NCBI GenBank assembly: GCA_010912705.1
Contig: POWB01000028.1
Coordinates: 1-62,641 of the forward strand
Origin: Halochromatium sp.
Lineage (GTDB): Bacteria > Pseudomonadota > Gammaproteobacteria > Chromatiales > Chromatiaceae
Length of the DNA: 62,641 nucleotides
Direction: 5' to 3'
The notes under the pieces were generated by a model. That model ran no database searches. It was not told the origin of the DNA and was given only the letters and a program-made list of their open reading frames with translations. Both the position numbers and the translations under genes were made by a program. Shown piece by piece: positions 37,417 through 46,006 of the stretch. Every line of letters begins with the position of its first letter. Positions within the stretch are counted from its first letter, which is position 1.

Positions 37417-38901
37417 CTAAAACCGCGGCAGCTCGGGAAACTTCAGCTCCCCATGATGCACATGCATGGCGCCGAATTCTGCGCAGCGGTGCAAGGTCGG
37501 CACCGCCTTGCCTGGATTTAATAGCCCCTTCGGATCAAAGGCCGCCTTCACTGCATGCATCTGCGATAACTCCGCGCTGTTGAACTGCACGCACATCTGA
37601 TTCAGCTTCTCGACCCCGACGCCGTGCTCACCGGTCACGGTGCCGCCGACCTCAACGCACAGCTCGAGGATGGCGCCACCCAATGTCTCAGCCTTCTCAA
37701 GCTCACCCGGGTTGTTCGCATCATAGAGGATCAAGGGATGCAGATTGCCATCACCGGCATGAAAGACATTGGCGACCGCTAATCCATACTCAGCCGACAG
37801 CTCCGCGATCCGATTCAATACAGGCCCCAACTCGCGGCGTGGAATGGTGCCATCCATGCAGTAATAGTCCGGCGAGATCCGTCCCACCGCCGGAAATGCC
37901 GCCTTGCGTCCCTTCCAGAAGCGCAGGCGCTCGGCATCGTCCGCCGCTGTGCGCACATCGGTCGCCCCGGCACCGATCAACAGCTCGCGCACCCGCATCA
38001 CATCCACCGACACCTCGGCGTTGAAGCCATCCAGCTCGCAGATCAGGATCGCCGCCGCATCGATCGGATAGCCAGCATGGACAAAGGCCTCGGCGGCCCG
38101 AATCGCCGGCTTGTCCATCATCTCCAGACCGGCCGGAATGATCCCGGCGCCAATGATCTCAGCGACCGCTGCACCGGCTCGCTCGACGCTGTCGAACGAG
38201 GCCAGCAGCGCCTGCGCCCGCTCGGGCTTCGGCAAGAGCTTGACCGTCACCTCGACGATGATGCCGAGCATCCCCTCCGAGCCGGTCATCAGCGCCAGCA
38301 GATCCAGGCCCGGCGAATCCAAGGCCTCGGCGCCGACCTCGAACAGCTCGCCCTCGACGCTGACCAGCTTGAGCTTGAGGATGTTATGCACCGTCAAGCC
38401 GTACTTTAGGCAGTGTACGCCGCCGGAGTTCTCGGCCACGTTGCCGCCGATCGAACAGGCGATTTGCGAGGACGGGTCCGGCGCGTAATAGAGCCCATGC
38501 GCTGCCGCCGCCTCACTGATCGCCAGATTGCGCACCCCGGGCTGCACCCGCGCCATTCGGTTCGCTGGATCGAGGTCGATGATCCGATTGAACTTCGCCA
38601 GCGAGAGCAAGACCCCATCGGCGAGCGGCAGCGCGCCACCAGAGAGCCCCGTGCCCGCGCCACGCGCCACCACCGGCACCTCTAGCCGATGACAGAGCTG
38701 CATGATCTGCTGCACCTGCTCGACCCTCTCAGGCAGCACCACCACCAGCGGGCGCTGCTGGAAGGCACTCAGCCCGTCGCACTCGTAGGGTGCCAGCTCG
38801 GCCTCGGTCGCCAGCACGCTGGCTGCCGGTAGCAGCCGGCTCAGCTCGGCGATGACCTCAGGCCTGGGATTGAGCGGGCGTTCGTCGGGGATTCTGGACA
38901 T
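37417..38901 (-). CDS. glcD: Glycolate oxidase subunit D (FAD-linked)
   Basis: The 494-residue protein is a VAO-type flavoprotein: VVARGAGTGLSGGALPLADG (FAD site), PSSQIACSIGGNVAENSGGV, and the C-terminal GTVTGEHGVGVEKLNQM and KAAFDPKGLLNPGKA. It is the catalytic subunit that oxidises glycolate (or D-lactate). GlcE and GlcF follow downstream. In a phototroph fixing CO2 by the Calvin cycle this would salvage glycolate made by the Rubisco oxygenase reaction (inference). Confidence 0.96.
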   Translation of the reverse strand: MSRIPDERPLNPRPEVIAELSRLLPAASVLATEAELAPYECDGLSAFQQRPLVVVLPERVEQVQQIMQLCHRLEVPVVARGAGTGLSGGALPLADGVLLSLAKFNRIIDLDPANRMARVQPGVRNLAISEAAAAHGLYYAPDPSSQIACSIGGNVAENSGGVHCLKYGLTVHNILKLKLVSVEGELFEVGAEALDSPGLDLLALMTGSEGMLGIIVEVTVKLLPKPERAQALLASFDSVERAGAAVAEIIGAGIIPAGLEMMDKPAIRAAEAFVHAGYPIDAAAILICELDGFNAEVSVDVMRVRELLIGAGATDVRTAADDAERLRFWKGRKAAFPAVGRISPDYYCMDGTIPRRELGPVLNRIAELSAEYGLAVANVFHAGDGNLHPLILYDANNPGELEKAETLGGAILELCVEVGGTVTGEHGVGVEKLNQMCVQFNSAELSQMHAVKAAFDPKGLLNPGKAVPTLHRCAEFGAMHVHHGELKFPELPRF

Positions 38902-38922
38902 GAGGCTTGAATCACCATTCCT

Positions 38923-39190
38923 TCAAGGAAAGAATTTGTAGATGTCTTTTCGATCCATCACCAGGATGAACACGACGGCATCGGCTTCCATGGCCATGCC
39001 CACACGAAAAGAGCCAAAGCGGGTTTTGTAGCAAGACCCGCGACCCTGCATCTTCATCTATGCTACCCAACTCAGCCATGGACTGAGCATTTGGAAGTTG
39101 CTCAAAGGCAAAAGCCTCAATTTGACTGCGAATCTCGACAGACAACCTCGCGAGCTGTTTTAGAAACCGCTTGCGATAGCGAACCTTCAT
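38923..39190 (-). pseudogene. RelE/ParE-type toxin with a frameshift
   Basis: The first 47 residues (KVRYRKRFLKQLARLSVEIR ...) match RelE/HigB-type toxins. At about 39050-39060 (IDEDAG) the frame must shift by one base to continue as YKTRFGSFRVGMAMEADAVV and MDRKDIYKFFP, which are the conserved C-terminal strands with the catalytic basic residues, stopping at 38923. Read straight through, the frame gives a nonsense tail to 38912. Either the toxin is inactivated by a small indel or the sequence has an error here. Its start overlaps the antitoxin stop. Confidence 0.75.
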
Positions 39191-39399
39191 TGCCTCGCAA
39201 CCTGTGCACGGTAAAACAACTGGGCTTGATCAAGATCTAGCGTCTCATCGTCATCCTGATTGAGATCGCCTTCCTCCATGGCACGGATGAGTCCAACGTC
39301 CTCTAGCGCCTCTTCAATCTTGGCGAAGGTCTCCATGTCCAATTGCACAGCAACCCTGCGATTGGATTCATCAACAATATACTGGCGCTTGATCTGCAT
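39187..39399 (-). CDS. RelB-like antitoxin
   Basis: This 70-residue acidic protein (YIVDESNRRVAVQLDMETFA, KIEEALEDVGL, DDDETLDLDQAQ) resembles the small antitoxins paired with RelE-type toxins. It overlaps the toxin gene by 4 bp (ATGA). It appears intact although the toxin is broken, as expected for an orphaned antidote. Confidence 0.75.
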   Translation of the reverse strand: MQIKRQYIVDESNRRVAVQLDMETFAKIEEALEDVGLIRAMEEGDLNQDDDETLDLDQAQLFYRAQVARQ

Positions 39400-39451
39400 G
39401 TTTTACCTCAGCCAAAAAACGCTGGCACCCATGATCCATACTGCTCAGGGA

Positions 39452-40840
39452 TCATGTCATGCCGACAGACGACAACCGCTGATACACCTCGGTCAAGGTC
39501 TCATCGCCCCCCACATTGCCCGGGAAGATCACCACTGGCAGATTCGGGAAACGCGGATGATCCTCGGGGCAGCGCACCACCGAGCATCCAGCATGCACCT
39601 GCCCGAGCACGCGCGCGGTACGCAATGCTAAGGCCTTGCTCAGCGTATCGTTCGAGGTGATACCGCCTTTGCTGATCAAAAATCCGATGTCGGCTGGCAA
39701 TTGCTGACCAATCCGCACCAGCAGATCCGCGACCTGATCACCAAAGGCCAAGCGCTCTGCCTTGGTCGCAAACTGCCGCTCGCCACGGCTGGTGTAGAGC
39801 ACCGCGCCGCGGCCTTGCTGCAGTGCCGTCTCAACCGCGGCGATCAAGTCGGCCACCAGAGGCAGCGTCGGACCCGTCGTGGCAGATGGGTCGCCCCCGG
39901 CCGCCTTCGTGCCTGGCCTCTCGGTCTCGTCAAGGCGATCGAGATCGATCTCCAAGCCCACCGCATCGGTCTCCGCCAGCAGATGCTGCAACTGCCGCGT
40001 CGACTTGCCGACATGCGAGCCCATCAGCACCACGCCCGGCCGGCTTCCGCGCACAAAGGTCGCCATCTCGGCCGCCGGCACCGGCTGCGGTGGCAGGGCG
40101 GCGAGCGCAGTCAACAGGCTCGCCGCGCTGCGGAACAGAAAACGCTTGCCCTGCCCTGCCGCCGCCAAGAGTTGCCGCGCAAAGCCGTCCAGATCCGCCT
40201 GCTGCTCAGCATCCACCACGCAGCAGCGATTGCCAGTCAGGCCCAACAAGCGATCCGTTAGATCGCCGCGCACATCAGCCAGCGAAAACCGCTCGACCTC
40301 CACCGCGCTGATCCGTCCGCTGGTCTTCTCCTGCACATAGTCGGGCAAGAATGCAGTGCTGAAGCCGAACACCGAATCGCGCGCAAACTCGGTCTCATGC
40401 ACCGGCACCGGCTCGCCATCGACCATCAGATAATGGATGCCATCGCGGGTCACGCGCCCACCCTCGAAGAAGGCGGGCACCAGGAAATGCGCATCGAAAG
40501 GACCGAGTTCTTCGGCGATCACGTCGGTTTCGACCGGATAATGACCGCGCAGGGTGCTATCCGAACGGCTCACCAGTAGCGGCTGGATCGGCGCTCCGCT
40601 CTCGTCCATACGCGTCAAAGCGGTGCGCAGATTGATGCAGATCTCCCGGGTGATGCTCGCCGCCGACTCGGCATCCATGCCGCGCGTATTGCTCAGCACA
40701 AAGAACAGCGGCGACGCGTCCCGCAGCCCTTCCATCAGCGTCTCCACATCCCAGCGCGTCAGCAGCAGACAGCCATGCACCGTCTGCGAGCCCGTGGGGT
40801 CGTCATCGATCGCAATAATTTTTGTCACAGCGTCCGTCAT
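39452..40840 (-). CDS. Four-carbon acid sugar kinase family protein (DUF1537)
   Basis: ATG 40840 opens on TDAVTKIIAIDDDPTGSQTV, the family's N-terminal motif. Other segments are LVSRSDSTLRGHYPVE, FLVPAFFEGGRVT, GSHVGKSTRQLQHL and, near the end, FLISKGGITSNDTLSKAL followed by FPGNVGG. These are the two domains of DUF1537 kinases, which phosphorylate four-carbon sugar acids such as erythronate, threonate or 2-oxotetronate. The usual aldolase and dehydrogenase partners are not next to it; instead it stands between glycolate oxidase and a transketolase-like gene. The substrate is unknown. An in-frame extension made of a 9-bp repeat (LTRLTRLTRL) runs upstream. Confidence 0.85.
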   Translation of the reverse strand: MTDAVTKIIAIDDDPTGSQTVHGCLLLTRWDVETLMEGLRDASPLFFVLSNTRGMDAESAASITREICINLRTALTRMDESGAPIQPLLVSRSDSTLRGHYPVETDVIAEELGPFDAHFLVPAFFEGGRVTRDGIHYLMVDGEPVPVHETEFARDSVFGFSTAFLPDYVQEKTSGRISAVEVERFSLADVRGDLTDRLLGLTGNRCCVVDAEQQADLDGFARQLLAAAGQGKRFLFRSAASLLTALAALPPQPVPAAEMATFVRGSRPGVVLMGSHVGKSTRQLQHLLAETDAVGLEIDLDRLDETERPGTKAAGGDPSATTGPTLPLVADLIAAVETALQQGRGAVLYTSRGERQFATKAERLAFGDQVADLLVRIGQQLPADIGFLISKGGITSNDTLSKALALRTARVLGQVHAGCSVVRCPEDHPRFPNLPVVIFPGNVGGDETLTEVYQRLSSVGMT

Positions 40841-40846
40841 AGCTAG

Positions 40847-40873
40847 CCTTGTCAACCTTGTCAACCTTGTCAG
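40847..40873. repeat. 9-bp tandem repeat upstream of the DUF1537 kinase
   Basis: Three units of CCTTGTCAA (the last ending CAG) lie directly before the chosen start codon. If translation began further upstream they would encode Leu-Thr-Arg repeats. Confidence 0.75.
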
Positions 40874-41036
40874 CTTTCGCTGATGTGAAAACCATCCCCG
40901 CATTCGTCAAGTCACCCGCAGCCTGTGGGACACTCTGTAAAAACCAAACCAGAGGCCCCGTTCCGTTCATCCAATCGCATCGCAGACCACAGCATGCTAG
41001 CGTGATCGTTTTGCAGCAAGGCTTCCCGGCAACGCC

Positions 41037-41276
41037 ATGATCCACAGCGAACACCCCAGCGGGCAGCGAGCGATCCCGACGATTGAGCTGAAGCGCTACC
41101 CCAATCTCCGCCTACTCGCCTGGCAGCTCCATCAAGACTGGATGCCCGAGGACGAGGCATTCTCGCTGTACGAACGAGAATGGCGGCACGTTGATACCGC
41201 CAACCTGACCGCCGACGAGCAAGCCCTGATCGAGCACCTCACCGCTTGCTACGGGCAGGGTGTCATGAATGTTTGA
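41037..41276 (+). CDS. Small partner protein (putative antitoxin) of the AbiEii-like toxin
   Basis: The 79-residue protein (IELKRYPNLRLLAWQLHQDW, EAFSLYEREWRHVD, LTADEQALIEHL) overlaps the next gene by 8 bp, so both are co-translated. It lacks the winged-helix domain of classic AbiEi. Small proteins of this sort often precede nucleotidyltransferase-type toxins in Proteobacteria. The antitoxin role is inferred from position. Confidence 0.6.
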   Translation: MIHSEHPSGQRAIPTIELKRYPNLRLLAWQLHQDWMPEDEAFSLYEREWRHVDTANLTADEQALIEHLTACYGQGVMNV

Positions 41277-41964
41277 ACGCCCGCACCATCGCCGCATCCT
41301 TCAACTGCTCGAGAGGATGGATGATCGCTTCCTGGCCGACGCCGGCTGCTGTTTCGGCGGTGGCACCTGCGCTGCGCTGCTGCTCGACGAATACCGCGAA
41401 TCAGTCGATATCGACTTCCTCTGCGCCAGCGGCCCAGGTTATCGACAACTGCGCAGCACCGTCACGAATCAATCCCTCGGCGCCCTGTTCAGGACAACTC
41501 CTCAGCTTATGCGCGATGTGCGCGCCGATCGCTACGGCATCCGCACTGTTCTCGAGATCGACAACACCCCAATCAAGTTCGAAATCGTGCTCGAGGCCCG
41601 CATCCAGCTCGGTTGCGAGCGGGTTCCACAGCTGCCGATCCCGGTCTTGAATCGCGCCAGCCAGATCGCTGAGAAGCTGCTCGCCAATAGCGATCGCGGC
41701 GCCGATCGCGGCACCTGCGCCCGCGATGCCATCGACCTGATCATGATGTTCCATCACTGGGGCGAACCCCGGGCTCAGGCCTGGGAGATCGCCGAACGCG
41801 CCTATGGTCCCCTGGTCAGAGCCGATCTCGAAAAGACCCTGGCCCGCCTCGCCGGAGATCCTGCTTGGCTGACCGATTGCCTTTCGCGACTCCAGGTCAA
41901 GGAAAGCGCGCGCCACATCATCCGCGGCTGTCTGTCCGAGCGCGAGGGTCTGCCCGTCCTTTAG
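41269..41964 (+). CDS. AbiEii/AbiGii family nucleotidyltransferase toxin
   Basis: The 231-residue protein has the nucleotidyltransferase core: CCFGGGTCAALLLDEYRESV followed by DIDFL, giving the GG and D-x-D motifs, and later IKFEIVLEARI (third carboxylate). A helical part with DAIDLIMMFHHWG follows. Such toxins add nucleotides to tRNA or other targets and serve in phage defence by abortive infection. It forms a two-gene unit with the small upstream protein. Confidence 0.82.
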   Translation: MFERPHHRRILQLLERMDDRFLADAGCCFGGGTCAALLLDEYRESVDIDFLCASGPGYRQLRSTVTNQSLGALFRTTPQLMRDVRADRYGIRTVLEIDNTPIKFEIVLEARIQLGCERVPQLPIPVLNRASQIAEKLLANSDRGADRGTCARDAIDLIMMFHHWGEPRAQAWEIAERAYGPLVRADLEKTLARLAGDPAWLTDCLSRLQVKESARHIIRGCLSEREGLPVL

Positions 41965-42059
41965 GCAGACGCCTCAGCAGCATCCACGAATTCAGCACCA
42001 CCAAGAGCACCTCGCTGATTCCTCTGATCAGTGGATCAGCGGGTCAGCGGGTCAAAACA

Positions 42060-44294
42060 TCAGCCGACCAATCCAGCCGCCCGCCGTGCCAATGCCTCAC
42101 CAGTGATGCCATTGAACGCCATGATCTCCGCCGGTGACGCCGTCGTCTCACCCCGCTGCCAACCAACCAGATCCCGCGCCTTGGCCCGCGAGCGCAGCAT
42201 CACCGGCTCCAACGCCACCGTGCCGCCGCCACTCACCGCCAACAAGGCATCGCCATCGAACAGATCGGCAAAGGCGGAGTCATCCATAAACTGCCCATCC
42301 GCCTCTGAGCTGTGCGACCAGGCCACATCCCCCGCCCGGTACAAGCGCCGCGGATTGGCCGCCGCCACAATCCGCACCCGATGCCCCGCTGCCTCCAGCG
42401 CATCCTTGGCCTCGAACACCGGCAGCAGCACCATATCCCCAGTCACCGCAAACACCACCAAGGAGCCCGTCCCCGCCGCCGACTTATAGAGCGAGACGGC
42501 ACCGGCCTCGATCGCCTCGCGCGCCTGCTCTGGCGTGGTATAGACCGGCAGTGCCGACTTGCTGGCAACGATGCTGATGCATTTATTGAATTGCGAGGTC
42601 GCCCAAGCAAAGGCCGCCTGCATCATGTTGGCATCGCAGGGATACAGCAGATAGCTATTGCCATTGCGCATCTGGCCGCCGATGTAGTTCTCGATCTCCG
42701 GGCGCTGATGGGTCCAGCCATTGCGGCCCTGTTCCAGCGCACCAGCGGTGAACATGCTCAGCACCGCCGGGGTGCGCCGCCGTAGCTCGGCCATCGCCTG
42801 CGCCACCGTCTGCACGATCGGCCAGCCATTGATCGCAAAGCTTTCATAAGAGAGCCAGAGCGAGCGGCCACCAAAGAGCGCGATGCCCGCCGCCAGCCCG
42901 GCGCAGGCATCCTCGCTCAGGGGCTCATAGACCTGACCGGTCGGCGCCTGGTTGTAGAGCGCATCAACCGTCGGATGGCGAATCTTCAGCCGCTCATTGA
43001 TCACCTTCATCGCCGAGGCCTCGTTGCCATCGGCATTGGTCACCACGAACTCCGGATCGCGCTCGCCCAAGACCGCGACCATCTCCGCCATCGCCGTCGA
43101 GGGTACCGCCTTGTCGCCAACCGCAAAGGCCTGCATCGGCAGCTCGCCGATCTCCGGCAGCGTCCGCTCGGACTCGGTCACCGCCACCTGGCCAGCCGGA
43201 CCACCGCCAGCCCGCGCCATCAGGGTGCGCACCAAGGCCCAAGCCTCAGGCGCCAGCGCCCCATGCTGCAGCGCCTCGGCGATGCTCGGCTTCTCTGGTT
43301 TATCGCCCGGATAGAGGTTGTGCGACTTGGCACCGCGCGCATGCACACCGGCACCCTTGAGCTGCTTGATGATCACTGCGGTCAGTGTCCCGCTCATCGC
43401 TGACTCGGCCGCCTGCTGCATCCCCTCCAGTACCGCGCGGGTGAAGGCCGCGCGCGCGCCGTCGCTGAACAGGGTGCTGTCGACATAGGCCTCCGGCTGA
43501 TCGGCATCGTCGAAGGCCTTAGCATCGATCAGGATCACCCGCGCGAAGCCATGCACCTGCCAATAGGCGGTCATCTGCGCGTTATCCATCAGCGACACCA
43601 TCGAATGGTGCTCTTGGCTATAACCGTTCCAGATCAGCACCGGCAGGAAGTTGGTTACCTGCGGATAGCTGGTGTTGAAGTGCTTCATCGCCGAGAGGAT
43701 GTAGGGCTCGCCGAGGCCGCCATCGCCGATGGTGCAGGGGAACAGCTTGTCGCGATTCAGATAGGCCCCAGCCATGGCAAAATGCTGCCCCTGACCGAGA
43801 GGACCCGCGGGTGCCAGCAGCCCTGGAATCGCACCGGAAAGATGCCCGAGCAGCCCATCGCGCTCGCGAAAGCGCTCCTGCATCTGGGTCATGGTACTGA
43901 TGCCCATCGCCTCCAGCGAGCCATCAAGGAACATGCTGCTGTAGAAGCCCGGCGCGTGATGGCCAACCTCAGTGACGATGTTCTTGTGGCCGAGCATGAT
44001 CAGCGCCGCAATCGCATCCGCTGAGCTGGCAAAGCCACCTGGATGGCCGGATTCCTTCGACGCACAGAGCTGCAGCGTCGCATAGCGCAGCGCATCGGCG
44101 ATCAGCCGGGTCTGGAACACCGCCGCCTCATCGACCTGAGAGATCGCCGACTGTCCCTCACCGATGGCCGGCTCGGAGAGCGCCGCGAAATGCTCCGGCA
44201 ACGTGCCGAAATGCAGCACGCCCTCACAAAAGGCCGGAATACTGGCCGATTGAGCTTGGGATTGGCCAGCGGCGGCGGAAGCAGATGCGCTCAT
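42060..44294 (-). CDS. Transketolase-like thiamine diphosphate enzyme
   Basis: ATG 44294 has AGAGGA 8 bases upstream; an open extension to 44561 crosses the divergent promoter region. The roughly 744-residue protein has a transketolase-type TPP domain (CASKESGHPGGFASSADAIA, GLLAPAGPLGQGQHFAMAGA, CTIGDGGLGEP) and a pyrimidine-binding domain (VVTNADGNEASAMKVINERL, GRSLWLSYESFAINGW). It is longer than normal transketolase and its motifs lean toward phosphoketolase. Relatives carry labels such as xylulose-5-phosphate epimerase or phosphoketolase, which I consider unproven. It is divergent from an IclR regulator that probably controls it. It likely splits or rearranges sugar phosphates in central carbon metabolism. 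Confidence 0.8.
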   Translation of the reverse strand: MSASASAAAGQSQAQSASIPAFCEGVLHFGTLPEHFAALSEPAIGEGQSAISQVDEAAVFQTRLIADALRYATLQLCASKESGHPGGFASSADAIAALIMLGHKNIVTEVGHHAPGFYSSMFLDGSLEAMGISTMTQMQERFRERDGLLGHLSGAIPGLLAPAGPLGQGQHFAMAGAYLNRDKLFPCTIGDGGLGEPYILSAMKHFNTSYPQVTNFLPVLIWNGYSQEHHSMVSLMDNAQMTAYWQVHGFARVILIDAKAFDDADQPEAYVDSTLFSDGARAAFTRAVLEGMQQAAESAMSGTLTAVIIKQLKGAGVHARGAKSHNLYPGDKPEKPSIAEALQHGALAPEAWALVRTLMARAGGGPAGQVAVTESERTLPEIGELPMQAFAVGDKAVPSTAMAEMVAVLGERDPEFVVTNADGNEASAMKVINERLKIRHPTVDALYNQAPTGQVYEPLSEDACAGLAAGIALFGGRSLWLSYESFAINGWPIVQTVAQAMAELRRRTPAVLSMFTAGALEQGRNGWTHQRPEIENYIGGQMRNGNSYLLYPCDANMMQAAFAWATSQFNKCISIVASKSALPVYTTPEQAREAIEAGAVSLYKSAAGTGSLVVFAVTGDMVLLPVFEAKDALEAAGHRVRIVAAANPRRLYRAGDVAWSHSSEADGQFMDDSAFADLFDGDALLAVSGGGTVALEPVMLRSRAKARDLVGWQRGETTASPAEIMAFNGITGEALARRAAGLVG

Positions 44295-44361
44295 GGTGAA
44301 GATCCTCTTGATCGATGTGTCAGCAGTTATCGAGGTGACGGCAAGCCCGCAATCGGCCTGA

Positions 44362-44409
44362 CATGCACTGGGGCTGGCATGCACTAGGCTTGGCATGCAC
44401 TCGACCTGG
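44362..44409. repeat. Three 16-bp direct repeats in a divergent promoter region
   Basis: CATGCACTGGGGCTGG, CATGCACTAGGCTTGG and CATGCACTCGACCTGG follow each other without gaps. A partial fourth copy (CACGCATGCC) comes next. They lie between the transketolase-like start and the IclR start, 68 bp upstream of the former, so they could bind a regulator or simply be a local repeat expansion. Confidence 0.75.
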
Positions 44410-44484
44410 CACGCATGCCGACCAACGACAGCGACGGCGACGGGCTCTATTGACTTGCCGCATAGAGTGAGACTCGCGACCACT

Positions 44485-44518
44485 TTTCGCAATAAGGAAA
44501 AGATTCCATAATGCGGAA
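44485..44518. promoter_or_regulatory. Candidate IclR-type operators
   Basis: Two related imperfect palindromes stand side by side: TTTCGCAATAAGGAAA (44485-44500) and TTCCATAATGCGGAA (44504-44518). The second read in reverse (TTCCGCATTATGGAA) resembles the first. They lie 26-59 bp before the IclR start, where an IclR protein would control itself and the divergent gene. Inferred from pattern and place only. Confidence 0.45.
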
Positions 44519-44543
44519 AATTTGCAACTGAGCACCCCCAACG

Positions 44544-45344
44544 ATGACCAGCGCCAAGCACCCGCCCTCATCAGCACTGACATCCGCCCCCGCCCCCAAG
44601 CCCCAAGCCGCCGCCCGCATCCAAGTCATCGACCGCGCCGCAGCACTGCTCGACACCATCGCCCGCTATCCCGAGCCGGTCAGCCTCAAGATCCTAGGCG
44701 CCGAGACCGGACTGCATGCCTCGACCGCGCACCGCATCCTCGCCTCGCTGATCCAGAACGGCCTGGTCGAGCGCGATCCTGCGGGCCACTATCGACTCGG
44801 CCTGCGCCTGCTCCAACTTGGGGTGCGGCTGCGCGGCGATGTCGATCTGCGCGCGATCGCACGCCCGGTGATGGAGACCCTGCGCGATCAGCTCGGCGAG
44901 AGCATCAATCTGACCATCCGCGAGGGCGATGAGGTGGTCTACATCGAGAAGGCCACACCGAATCGGATGATCCACGTCCAGCAGTTGATCGGCGCCCGCG
45001 CACCGCTGCATGTCACTGCGGTTGGCAAGCTGATGATCGGTGCCGGTGGCGCGGAGGCGATCAATGCCTATGCCGAGCGCACCAATCTACCGGCCTATAC
45101 CCGCAACACCCTGACCGATGTCGCAGCGCTGCGCGAGGTCTGTCTGCGCGGAATCCACGAGGGCTACGCGCTGGATGACGAGGAGGCCGAGCTGGACGTG
45201 GGCTGCATCGGCGTCCTGCTCCACGACAGTACCGGACGCGTCGCCGGCGGGCTCTCGGTGTCGGCGCCGATCGAGCGGCGGCAACTGGCCTGGATCGAAG
45301 ATCTGAGGCGCGCGGGACAGCGCATCTCCGAGCAGCTTGGCTAG
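44544..45344 (+). CDS. IclR family transcriptional regulator
   Basis: The 266-residue protein has an N-terminal winged helix (QVIDRAAALLDTIARYPEPV, ETGLHASTAHRILASLIQNG) and the IclR ligand-binding domain (LRDQLGESINLTIREGDEVV, GARAPLHVTAVGKLMI, CLRGIHEGYALDDEEAELDV, GGLSVSAPIER). It is divergent from the transketolase-like gene, its likely target. IclR proteins sense small acids such as glyoxylate or pyruvate, which would fit the nearby glycolate oxidase genes (inference). Confidence 0.92.
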   Translation: MTSAKHPPSSALTSAPAPKPQAAARIQVIDRAAALLDTIARYPEPVSLKILGAETGLHASTAHRILASLIQNGLVERDPAGHYRLGLRLLQLGVRLRGDVDLRAIARPVMETLRDQLGESINLTIREGDEVVYIEKATPNRMIHVQQLIGARAPLHVTAVGKLMIGAGGAEAINAYAERTNLPAYTRNTLTDVAALREVCLRGIHEGYALDDEEAELDVGCIGVLLHDSTGRVAGGLSVSAPIERRQLAWIEDLRRAGQRISEQLG

Positions 45345-45434
45345 CGGGCTGGCGGCAACGAATGTCTCGGATATTCGCTCCGCCCACCCGTGCTAACATC
45401 GTGCTTCCGCACTGTCGCTAACGAGGATGCCAAG

Positions 45435-45683
45435 ATGGAAGTCGCCATTCGCAAGATGGGAAATTCGAGGGGGATACTGATCCCAAAGCCCATCCTGACC
45501 CAACTCGGACTCGAGGGTGTCGCGGACCTTCAGGTTCGCGACGGGGTGATCGAGATCCGCCCGATTTGCCGACATCCACGGGAAGGCTGGGAGAAAGATG
45601 CTGAGCGACTCGCCCAAGAGGGTGAAGATGCCTTGGTCTGGCCAGAGTTTGTCAACCAAGACGATGCTGACTTGGTATGGTGA
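45435..45683 (+). CDS. mazE: MazE-like AbrB-type antitoxin
   Basis: ATG 45435 opens on the swapped-hairpin AbrB fold: EVAIRKMGNSRGILIPKPIL, then TQLGLEGVADLQVRDGVIEI. The acidic C-terminal tail (RLAQEGEDALVWPEFVNQDD) should bind the toxin. About 82 residues. It overlaps mazF and so forms a standard two-gene module. Confidence 0.9.
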   Translation: MEVAIRKMGNSRGILIPKPILTQLGLEGVADLQVRDGVIEIRPICRHPREGWEKDAERLAQEGEDALVWPEFVNQDDADLVW

Positions 45684-46006
45684 TGAGGATCGGGGATATT
45701 TGGCTGGCGCAACTCGATCCAACCGTTGGCCGAGAGACTCAGAAGACCCGCCCCTGCGTCGTCATCTCGCCGAATGAGATGAATGAGCACCTGCGAACCC
45801 TGATTGTAGGCCCGATGACGACGGGCTCGCGGCCGGCGGCTTTTCGCGTACCGGTCAGATTCCAAGGCAAGCAGGGCCTGATCGTTCTCGACCAGATTCG
45901 GACAGTCGACCGAGCCAGGCTCGTTAAACACCTCGGCACGCTGGATGCAACGACGCTGGAAACGACCTTGCGCAGGCTGCAGGCGATGTTCGCAACAACC
46001 CCCTAG
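45677..46006 (+). CDS. mazF: MazF-type endoribonuclease toxin
   Basis: The protein matches MazF/Pem[21 protein letters not shown] followed by RPCVVIS (catalytic Arg), [19 protein letters not shown] and [20 protein letters not shown]. About 109 residues. It cleaves mRNA at short motifs. Translation may start at ATG 45677 or at ATG 45683 that overlaps the mazE stop. The 3' end overlaps ygiQ by 4 bp on the opposite strand. Confidence 0.93.
   Translation: MVMRIGDIWLAQLDPTVGRETQKTRPCVVISPNEMNEHLRTLIVGPMTTGSRPAAFRVPVRFQGKQGLIVLDQIRTVDRARLVKHLGTLDATTLETTLRRLQAMFATTP

Noticed and set aside
44295..44561. N-terminal extension of the transketolase-like protein
   Set aside because: It would cover the promoter region with direct repeats and palindromes. 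ATG 44294 has a good ribosome binding site.
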